Source of the DNA: Pinus tabuliformis
Lineage: Eukaryota; Streptophyta; Pinopsida; Pinales; Pinaceae
Length of the DNA: 64,000 nucleotides
Direction of reading: 5' to 3'
Assembly: GCA_031772625.1 (NCBI GenBank)
Contig: CM062804.1
Span: 271,715,174 to 271,779,173 of the forward strand
Below, piece after piece: positions 55,676-64,000 of the stretch. The notes beneath the pieces are model-generated. The model had not been told where the DNA came from and ran no database searches. It worked only from the letters and a program-made list of their open reading frames with translations. The translations under genes were made by a program, and so were the position numbers. Every line of letters begins with the position of its first letter. The stretch's first letter is position 1.

Positions 55676-56045
55676 TCATCCTATTTTGAAAAGTGTTGAT
55701 TCAAAAAACATCTTTTTTTTAAGCATATATTTTAATACTTTAAATTTTCTTATGTATTAAGTATGCACATTCTTTTTCAAATGTTAGTGATTCTCATGCC
55801 AATTTTGAAAAGTGTTGATTCAACATCAATATTTTTTTTGGGTTTATTTTGGACACTTTAAATTTTTTGATATTATTATGGATAATTTTTTTAAAATATC
55901 GCTGATTTTGAAAAGCATCAATTTTTTTATTATTTTTATTGTTATTATTATTATTAATTTTCATTTTTTTCTTCCTTCAGGGAATATTTTTCACTTTAAA
56001 TTTTTTTATGTGTTAAGTATGCATTTTTTAAAAATGTTTGTTATT
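55676..56045 (+). repeat. Degenerate tandem repeat, about 105-125 bp units, three copies
   Basis: Each unit starts with TTTTGAAAAG(T)GTTGATTCAA or a variant (about 55,682, 55,802, 55,907) and contains ACTTTAAATTTT and, in the first and third, ATGT(A/G)TTAAGTATGCA. Very AT-rich. Confidence 0.6.
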
Positions 56046-56356
56046 TAACCATTTTTCAAGTTGTCTTCTTCTTTTTTCTTTTTGAGATGTTTGTTTTTAA
56101 AGGGCTTTCTAAGTTTGTGTTTTTAAATTTTCCTTACAATTTTTGTTGTAATGAAAGTTTTTGTTCTTTTGCAAAGTTCTAAAAAATAATAAAATTAATA
56201 TTTTAAAGTTATGATCCTTTTTATATATTTATGTATCGTTAATTAATATTTCAATACACACAAAATATCTTTCAAAAAAAGGAAAATTTTGCATATAGAT
56301 ATAATTAAAAAAATATACATTTTGGGATCTTTTCGCTAGAAAAAATAACATTTTTA

Positions 56357-56482
56357 ATGAATTAAAAAAATAACAGCAAAATTAAAAAAAAACAAAAAAA
56401 TTTAAAAATAATAAATAAAATAAAACTATATTAAATTATAAATTAAAAAAAAAATTATAAATTCAAGCTAAACTTATATATA

Positions 56483-56540
<58 letters not shown>

Positions 56541-57117
56541 CAATTAAAAAAAGAACCATAAAAAATAATAAAAATAAAATAAAATAAAATTTGCCCCACG
56601 ACACCTAGGCGACTGGGCCTGGGGCTGGCTCAATTTCAGGAATCGTCCAGCCGAAGGCCCAACCGCCTAAGGGCCATGGGCCTCGGCCGAGGGAGCTCCA
56701 TGCAACTCCTTTTGCCCAAGCCTGCGACCTTTTTGTGGCTGTGCCTTGGGCTGGCTGATTCCCGCAATCAGGCCAACCCAAGGCCCAACCACCCAGGGGT
56801 TGTGGGCCTGGGCGAGGGACATACAACTCCCTTTCTTGTGCCCATGGCCTTTGGGAGCTGGGCCTTGGCTTGGCTCGATTTCGGGGAATTGGGCCAGCCC
56901 AAGGCCCAACCGCCTAGGGGTAATTGTTTTTTTGATTATTTTATGTATGTATGGTTTTTTGTTTTTAATGTTTGTTACTTATATATATATATATATATGT
57001 AATGTTTAGTTTAATATTTATAATTTTTTTAAAATTTATATTTTAATATAGTTTTATTTTATCTATTGTTTTTTTAAATTTTTTATTTCTTAAATTTTGT
57101 TGGTCTTTTTAGTGTTT
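56357..57117. repeat. Long imperfect inverted repeat around a GC-rich core
   Basis: The left arm (about 56,357-56,590) and right arm (about 56,928-57,117) are inverted copies. For example AAATAAAATAAAACTATATT near 56,413 matches the reverse complement near 57,045, and the match continues through TATAAATT, then AAAAAATTATAAAT and CTAAAC to the (TA)n tracts near 56,484-56,535 and 56,980-57,000. Low complexity makes exact limits uncertain, but the order of blocks is the same in both arms. It could be a foldback or MULE-like transposon. Confidence 0.6.
56590..56925. repeat. GC-rich tandem repeat, units about 120 bp
   Basis: Three related units. Each contains (C)CTTGGGCTGGCTCGATT-like sequence, a GGAAT(T/C) stretch, AAGGCCCAACC(G/A)CC and then GGGCCTCGGC/GGGCCTGGGCG. 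They stand out sharply from the AT-rich flanks. Both strands show open frames that are just repeat artefacts. Confidence 0.75.
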
Positions 57118-57410
57118 ATATATATATATATATATATTAATTTTATGTTTTATATTGAATTTTCATCATTTTTTAAGGGCTTTTTTCTTTGTTTTTTATT
57201 CAATTTATTTATATTTGATTTTTTTCCAATTTTGATTTTTTTGGGTCATTTTTAGTTTTAAATTTATTTTTTTAGTGTTTTCATTTAATTTAATTTATTT
57301 TTTTGTTTTACTTATTATTATTATTTTTTGTTATGATTTTTTTTTTGATTAATTTATTTGTTTTTCATTGTAGGGGTTGTGTCAATGTTCGACTAACAAC
57401 CCGACCCTAA
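57118..57410. other. T-rich low-complexity DNA
   Basis: Includes a (TA)n tract near 57,118-57,137. No gene. Confidence 0.6.
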
Positions 57411-57592
57411 TATGTGTCAATTTGATTGTTAATTTTTTAGGTTTCATTACAATGAATCAAGTTCCCCTCCACTATGTGTTAATTTGATGGTTGAGTTGTA
57501 AGTTTCAATTGCAATGGGTCAAGCATGCTTCCATTATGTATCAATTTGATGGTTGATTTTTAAGTTTTCATTGCAATGTGCCAAGTTGTCTT
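57411..57592 (+). repeat. 62-bp tandem repeat, three copies
   Basis: Units start at 57,411, 57,473 and 57,535 with TATGTGTCAATTTGATTG, TATGTGTTAATTTGATGG and TATGTATCAATTTGATGG. The spacing is exactly 62 bp twice. The third unit is slightly short. Confidence 0.85.
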
Positions 57593-57659
57593 AGGCTAAG
57601 ATTATAAAAGAGCTATATTTTTAGCATTTGATATAATGAATTTTTTATTTAGGTATTTA

Positions 57660-57951
57660 TTTTTAAGGTTTAATTTAGTCGTGATATTTGATCTCGAAAT
57701 ATGTTGAAATCTAAGGTTTGTTACAGTCATGATATTTGTTTTTAATTCCATAGCTGAAAAGTGTTGAAATTTTTATGCTTTTTTGAAGTCATGATATTTA
57801 TCTTTAAGGCCATGGGTTAAAATTTTTAGGTTTTTTGGAGTCGTGATATTTTATCTTCAAGGTATTATTGAAAATGATTGGAATTTTAATGATTTTTGGA
57901 GCCATGGTATTTTATTTTTAATGTCATTGCTAAAACATGTTGCAATTTTAG
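57660..57951 (+). repeat. About 60-bp degenerate tandem repeat, five copies
   Basis: The core AGTCGTGATATTT or AGTCATGATATTT recurs every 50-65 bp, each followed by T-rich DNA and GTTGAAATTTT-like sequence, between roughly 57,676 and 57,920. It lies just after the 62-bp repeat. Confidence 0.7.
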
Positions 57952-59215
57952 CCCCAAAAAACACGATGATGCCAACATCAACACTTGATTTCAAGGTGTT
58001 TTTTCATGTTTTTTGAGCAAAAAAAATTGGTTTCTACCGTCATTTTAAAAAAACATTGAAAATTTACCCGGAAAAAGGGTCATTCTAGCATACACACTTT
58101 TTGTTTTTGAGCTAATTTGTCATGTTTTTTTTGGGTTTTTTTGCTAGAGTTCTCGTTTTGAGTTTGCAATTCTCGTATAGTTTACATTGATTCTTGTTGA
58201 TTTAACATAACACATATTGAATTGGTTAAATGATTTAACACATATCTTGAAGATAAAGGAGTATATTCATTGTTGTTATAATCTATTGTGATAAGTAAAT
58301 TTAGATCTATCACATGCTTGGAAAAGTACGGTCTAAGGGCTGTAACATTATGCTATTGAAGTCCAATTGTAAGGTATTTATTATCTTGTCTGCCATGTGA
58401 AATTGCGTTGAAGATAACTAAAATATCATTGTTATAATGTAATATTTAGATGACCCCTAAGGCTAAACTTTCATAGGCAATAAATTATGAGAACCTTAAG
58501 ATTGAGGTGAAATTTTTGAATTTGTTGTTGTTTTTTTTTAATCACAATTACATATCCAAGTATGTACAATATGACAATAATCACAAATAACAACTAATAG
58601 TTCCTCCATATAGTTGACCTCTTTGGAAAAATAATTCTCATCTCTACATTAGCATGGTAGTTCTTTAAGATGACCCCCTTTTTTAAATTGATATGAGACA
58701 AGGTTGGATCCATTTTTTAGTATGGTACTAGGGGTGTATGGTTATGTTGTCGCTACTATAACATGCTCCAAAATTTTGCTACATTCGAATTTTGGAGCCT
58801 ACCTACCATCATATCAAGTGTTGCTTTCAGTCACCAAGTGTCATTTCATGACATTCCATGTGTTTCAAGTTTCCTCGTTCTTTCCTAAGTGTCGTCACAC
58901 CATTTAGAACATCTATCATGCACTTCACAGTCTTAGTACACTTTTATTCACAAAATGACACCTTTGGTCGCAATTGCACATACTTTGTTTGTTATACTTG
59001 GAGAGTGTTTGTAAACCTACGTTTTGATGTACATTTCTCAGTATTGAGTCCTGTGTAAGTTTTACTAATGAGTTGGTATGTGTCGCACTTAGTTTTTCTC
59101 CCAACTCATTGTGTTTCCCATGCTTCAGCTCCCTAGACATAGACAAATTTTGGTTTCTACAAGCCTTCCTACTAGGCAATGAAGAGCGCATATCGCACTC
59201 CCAAGCCTCAACGAA
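57952..59215. other. Unassigned DNA
   Basis: No coding or repeat structure that I can support. Confidence 0.4.
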
Positions 59216-59700
59216 AACCCTCCTTGTTTTTTGAAGATGTGCCTTGCACCTAGGCTAAGCCTTCCCTCCCTCTTGGGTGCACAATACACTCTCAGGCAAC
59301 AAGCTCTCCTTGTTCTCCTGAACTGCGCCCTTTTTGAAGCCTCTCACCCCGCTAATCGCATATCACATCAACAATGGTCATTAGCCCTTCCTTGAGCCTT
59401 GACACTGGACCCTGCGCCCTCAGCTGAGTGCATGGCACACCATCAGTGAACATCAAGCCTCCCTTGAGCCTTGACATTGCGCCCTGCGCCCTCTTTGTGA
59501 CTCAGGCTTCCTCGTTTGAGCGCATGGCACATCAACAACCATCATTGAGTCTCCTAGCCCCTTGATACTATTCCTTGCACCCTCCATCAAGCCTCCTCTT
59601 CCCAGTGAAGCACACAATGCACTCCCAGTGCTCAACACTTAGACTTTGTCTCTTGATAGTTCACCTTGTGCCAAGAAGCTTTTCCTTCCTCTCCCGAGCG
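59216..59700 (+). repeat. C/T-rich degenerate minisatellite
   Basis: Blocks such as CCTTGAGCCTTGACACTGG, CCTGCGCCCTC, GAGCGCATGGCACATCA and AAGCCTCCC recur with a spacing of roughly 70-100 bp (about 59,228, 59,310, 59,393, 59,463, 59,557). No protein pattern fits. Confidence 0.6.
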
Positions 59701-60052
59701 TGTTGTTAACTCACAATTTGAAAATTTGCATGAAACATGATAGAATATGTGATTTTTCAGGCTGATGTTTGCTTGCCATGAGTGATCCCACTTGCAGATG
59801 TTACAAGAATAACATGGTAAGATGACATGGGAAGCATTGTCAAAGGAAGTGACACAAAGAAACATTCAAAGACAAAAGAACACATTATTGCGACAAGAGA
59901 GGGAACATCAAATTTTGGCAACCAAAGTGGTCCATAAAGATTCTATATATTTCAAGACTGTTTGGAGGGTAGATGGAAACAACAACAATGAGTAAACTGC
60001 ATCAAGAGTTGAAGACATAGGTGGAAACATTGTCACCTCCCAAGAAAGTTGA

Positions 60053-61057
60053 TGTTACAATTCACAATAGGTCCAAGTCATCAATGTTGTGGCTTGTCTT
60101 GTTGTCGCCACATCATCATGTGGGAATATGATGTAATGATATAATTTTGTAAATACAATATGTGGAAGTCCAAGAGTCATGTATGAATAAAGAGTTACAT
60201 GTAGAATTCCAAAAGACTCAAATAAGACCAAAAGTTATGTTGAAGTTCGAAAGTCATTTGGAAGACCAAGGGTTATTTAAAAGTCCAAAGGTCATTAGAA
60301 GTTGAAAAGTCATATGGGAGCTCAAGAGTTATGAGGATATGGAGAGTCACGCCTCTAGTTATAAAAGAAACCTCATTACTAAAGAGAGGACTTTTCACCT
60401 TAGCTTCTCCCATAAGGCATTAGACAGATTATAGATAGTTCTTTTGGAGAGCAAGTAGTGGCTCTAATGCTCCACTATTTGGATCGTGTTGTTCATTGTA
60501 CTCAAGTATCTTGGAACTTTTGCCTAATAATTAAAGCCTATTTGGCCAACATATTTTCATGCATAAATTGTGGATGCTTCAAGACTATCTTTGAATGTTT
60601 ACTGTTTATGTTGGCATTCATATGCATTAAAGAAATTGAATTATTTCGGTAACTTTGGTGCTTATCTTATTGAAAGTGTGTTGTCATGGTTATAATGTTC
60701 GTTTCATCTATGTGAACTATTTCATTTGATAATTAACGACTCTTCCTCATTTATGTGCGTGTGTCTTTACTAGAATAGTACTACTATTTTTCTTATAGAG
60801 ACTCGTTTTGTTCCCTTGTAGTGAAAAAACCTTGATACATTTGCAATTGAACATTACACGAGGCATACCTTCTTGCTCATTCAAAAGTACATGCATGCTA
60901 CTCCCTTATGCTAATTTCTCAAGCCAAGGAAAATATTTAAGTAAATGGTGTCTTAGCCATAATCCGGATGGGACTCCTATACCAAATGTTGAGGTTTAAT
61001 TGGGACTTCATATCGGATTGATCCCCTATATGTTGGTGGGATCCAACACCGTCAACA
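60053..61057 (+). mobile_element. Probable 5' LTR of Tat-like element C
   Basis: The right end GTCAACA at 61,057 is fixed by the adjoining priming site. A likely TATA box (TTATAAAAGA) lies at about 60,360. At 60,160-60,330 a degenerate AGTCCAAAGGTCAT-like motif repeats every 20-25 bp. The left limit (TGTTACAATTC at 60,053) is only a guess, and it could be much further left if the LTR is long as in B. Confidence 0.45.
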
Positions 61058-61061
61058 TTTT

Positions 61062-61077
61062 TGTGCTAGAAGGATGG
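61062..61077 (+). promoter_or_regulatory. Primer binding site of element C
   Basis: TGTGCTAGAAGGATGG five bases after the LTR end; it matches the B site (GCTAGAAGGAGGG) and even the preceding CAACATTTT. Confidence 0.65.
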
Positions 61078-61090
61078 AAACTGCCTTTTT

Positions 61091-62184
61091 ATGACTGACA
61101 GTTTACCTCACCCCAATGACAAAGAATCTTTGCAAGGTAGTAACGGTCCAAGTTCAACTCCAAATCCCATTCCCGAGGTTGTAGAATCTTCTCATCTTAG
61201 TCTGAAACAAACTTTTGAAGCTACCACGATCAACTCTGGAAAATCTGGCCAATTTCTCGTCAGTTCACAAGATCTCTTGGATTACTTCCTGTTGCTCATA
61301 ACCTTCCTCATAATCCAAGAAAGAAAGAGACAACTTGTACAAGTGTGTTGGTTTCTTTAGTGAAAGATTTGGTCATTTCCACCCTTGAATAGTTAGTAGA
61401 ACCTTTAGAGGAGATAGTTCAACAAGGGGATCTTCCACCGATTGACGAAGCAGACGAGGGGGATTTTCAATTTTTTTACGAAGAACAATCGAGGTATGAA
61501 GAGAAACATGTTTATAACGAAGATATGAACGGAGAAGGAGAAGACTCTTCAGATTCAGAAAAGGAGGATGAAGGAGGAGGATAAGACATGGCTGATCAAG
61601 ACTTGAATTGGATGGCCCAAGGGTTGTTTTCTCTTCCAGACAATCTTCACGCATGCTTAAACATCTGAAAAGCTTTCATTGAAGTTTGATCCTGACAAGA
61701 AGACAAAATCTGAAGATCATATTAATGACTTCTACATGCATCTACAGATTCTTGAGGTACGATTTAATGATGTTACTTTTAGACTTTTTTTTTTCCCATA
61801 CACTTTAGAAGGTAGAGCATCTGTATGGTATCACAGTCTTCTGCCAAATTCCATTCACAATTGGAGGGATCTTAAAAATTGTTATTAGAAAAGCTTGCGG
61901 ATGATAAGAGTCCCACTATGCTGTTAAAAGAACTTGAGAACATAAAAATGGGAGACAAAGAGAAAGTAAAGGATTTCAATCAAAGGTTTACTCGTATATT
62001 GAACAAGTTTCCCGTAGATGTGCAACCACATAATGCTATTACGAAAGATTATTATATCGCTGCCTTGCCTACTAATATTTTCACTTTTTTCAAGAGAGTT
62101 GCAAAGGAGATATTGGCTTTAAATTTTGCAGAAACCCTTGTTGTTGAAAAGGATCTGCATTATATTGGAGTCATTGTATACTGA
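61091..62184 (+). pseudogene. gag: Element C gag, broken
   Basis: Possible start MTDSLPHPNDKESLQGSN at 61,091. The core is in later frames: DHINDFYMHLQILEVRFNDV and EGRASVWYHSLLPNSIHNW (61,679-61,888), then DKEKVKDFNQRFTRILNKFP and TKDYYIAALPTNIFTFFKRV (61,879-62,184). These match B gag (LPSSSINSWDAF, DFNSRFNKLLNKIP, WYISALPSNTVIF). At least three frameshifts or stops. Confidence 0.75.
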
Positions 62185-63087
62185 TGATTCTAAATACTCC
62201 AAGGATGCAGATAAGAAGACTCAAGCGTCGTTGACCAAAACTAAGGAAAAATAATCTTTCGACATCAAAAGCTTGGCCAAGCCTTTAAAGATACTTACTA
62301 ATGAGGTATTCGAGTTAAAGAGAAAGTCAAGTGAGGCATCCACCAACAACAAGACTTCCAAGCCATTTTTCCTTAGGAGAAATAACAATAACAATAAGAC
62401 AAACTTGCTCAAAGCTCAAATGTTGTGTTTAATGTTGAAATTTTAGGCATGGACAACTATTGCACCTTCCATCAAGAGAGGCATTTAGAGAAGGCATGGA
62501 CACAATGGAATCACAACATGCATGCTATGGCAACTCATACTCTTATTAGTAGATGAAAATACTGAAGAGATAAACGAACTTGCCACAATCAAAGAAAGTA
62601 CAAGTGAGGGGCACTCAGTTAATGCATTCAATATCATATTCAATGTTGATAAGAAAGGTGATGAAGAACCATCGGTAAGTGAAGCTCCTCCTTAGTCTAC
62701 AACTGATCGATATAACTTGAGGAGTAAATGACCAATATCGAAGCATGAGGTGGAGAAAAAACTGTTAAGGAATATCCTACCACCAAATCAACCTGCTCAA
62801 AATACACAGAACAAGTCTGGGACTGCTCCAAATTCTAAGAATGCTTCCATAAGCAATAAGAACAAGTCTACCATTCTGGAAATGGCTGACAAAGTTACAG
62901 CTTCAGATACTTCAACACTGTCTGTTAGACATTAAAGTATTGATTATAACATCACTGAAGAAATGAAGAGAGCTCGTGCCAACATTTCAATCTTTGAGCT
63001 TGCTAAGATAACAGGCCAACGTGAGCTGATTGTCTAAGCATTCTCATCAGAACCTCTGTCAAGTGACAAAGCTCTGCTTATCAAGCC
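62185..63087 (+). pseudogene. Element C gag-protease linker
   Basis: Degenerate coding-like DNA with Lys/Asn-rich pieces (QNTQNKSGTAPNSKNASISN) and then a TYELAK-like segment (ISIFELAKITGQRELI in a broken frame), which corresponds to ITFYELSKLKHQRKLV in the B linker. Confidence 0.6.
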
Positions 63088-63995
63088 GTGTCTGGTAAGT
63101 CTCGTGGTATTCTTGAATCTATAGTTAATGTTTTAAATCTAAATCCTAATGCACTTTGCCCCCCTTTCCTCTTAATGTTTGAAATCTTTAATTATAATGT
63201 CCATAATTGTTTGGTCAATTCTGCTACATCCGAAAATGTAATGCCTCTATCTGTAACCAAGAAAATTAATGCTAACTGGGGTAAAACCGATGCACGGATC
63301 ATACAGTTGGGCAAATCACTGGTCCAGGCAATTGCTGAAATCAACGGTGTTATCATTCACTTGTCATCAGACCATAGAGTACACCAATGTACCAATATTG
63401 TCATTGTGGACATCCTTGAAGCCTATGGTTTAATTTTAAGTAGAGATTGGTCCAATAAGCTACAAGGATATCTCTCAATAGATTGGACATATTTATGGAT
63501 TCCATATAAGGGCATAAAAAACCAGATTCGAGTAGAAAGTGAGCCTTACATGAAGAGCACCGTGACACTTCTTGAGGGACACAATGAGCCAATCAACTTT
63601 GCTAACCTTATTTTTGGAAATTATTTTTTAGAGATTGATCATGGGTGTTATCAAGCGCAACCATCACCTGTTCTACCAGATACACAGTTAGAGCTCCTTC
63701 CTTGTAGTCCAACTAGTGCAAATGAATCTTGTAATATAGATGTACATAGTAGTAGTAATGTAGGGACTAGCTTAGTAGCTACTGTTATTTGGACTTTGCA
63801 TTTCGATGGATCTAAGACTCATGATGGCTTCGAAGCTGGTTGTATTCTCATAGACCCACGTAACAAAATCTATATTTTATCATGTTGCTTGGAGTTCAAG
63901 TGCACCAACAATTGATGAATATGAAGCACTTGTATTGGGATGAAAAAAATCCATTGACCTTAAGGTGGAGTTGCTTAAGGTAATTCACGATTCAA
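63088..63995 (+). pseudogene. Element C protease and archaeal-like RNase H, cut by window end
   Basis: A 275-codon frame. The protease site FNYNVHNCLVNSATSENVMP has NSAT where B has DSGA, so it is dead. The region after it (ILEAYGLILSRDWSNKLQGY, WIPYKGIKNQIRVESEPYMK) matches the B protease tail. Then IWTLHFDGSKTHDGFEAGCI starts the aRNH, with its first catalytic Asp. A frameshift and stop follow CTNN at 63,915, and DEYEAL and DSK lie in the next frames. RT would lie beyond the window. Confidence 0.8.
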
Positions 63996-64000
63996 AGATT

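Noticed and set aside
56605..57009. Open frames of 70-108 codons on both strands
   Set aside because: They are products of the GC-rich tandem repeat, occur on both strands and in several frames, and carry only repeat-derived Gly/Pro/Ala-rich sequence.
1..64000. CRISPR arrays, rRNA or tRNA genes, bacterial operons
   Set aside because: No regular short repeat-spacer pattern, no rRNA or tRNA sequence, and the content is eukaryotic retrotransposons.

Overview
The window looks like intergenic DNA from a plant nuclear genome, with almost no host genes. It is a dense, nested pile of LTR retrotransposons (Ty1/Copia and Ty3/Gypsy), most of them broken. Everything I could date by structure is a retroelement or a simple repeat. 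The lineages (chromovirus-like Gypsy with initiator-Met-tRNA priming sites, Tat-like Gypsy with an extra RNase H, Copia with UBN2-type gag, a LINE ORF1 of the DUF4283 type) are those of seed plants. The large old insertions and very low gene density would suit a gymnosperm, but that is an inference. The only candidate host gene is a pair of terminal exons at 291-796.

Layout. 1-2.7 kb: candidate exons, unassigned DNA and a possible MITE. 2.7-7.6 kb: two degenerate Copia elements back to back. 7,979-8,566: a solo Gypsy LTR with a perfect target duplication. 8.6-13.2 kb: a LINE ORF1 remnant, a TRIM-like mini-element and the tail of an old chromovirus. 13,267-54,296: one outer minus-strand Gypsy element ('A2') opened by two large insertions. 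The first is a 21.6-kb minus-strand Tat-like element ('B', 14,247-35,876), which is itself interrupted by a plus-strand Gypsy ('A1', 19,708-25,487). The second is a plus-strand tandem Copia-type gag-only complex ('F', 38,872-53,438), itself interrupted by a plus-strand chromovirus ('D', 44,037-51,429). 54.3-60 kb: AT-rich DNA with several tandem repeats and a long inverted repeat around a GC-rich core. 60-64 kb: the 5' part of a second Tat-like element ('C'), cut by the window edge.

The most unusual item is element B. Its two LTRs are about 3.8-3.9 kb each, and about three quarters of each LTR is a sense-strand coding stretch of roughly 1,000 codons with no domain I can name. The start codon of that stretch is created at the junction between the internal region and the 3' LTR. 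B and C both carry an extra archaeal-like RNase H directly after the protease and before reverse transcriptase, and both use a priming site different from every other element here.

No element in the window looks intact. Stop codons, frameshifts and lost catalytic residues are noted entry by entry. Many of the stops sit where a conserved Gln, Arg or Trp is expected, which fits decay by cytosine deamination in methylated heterochromatin.
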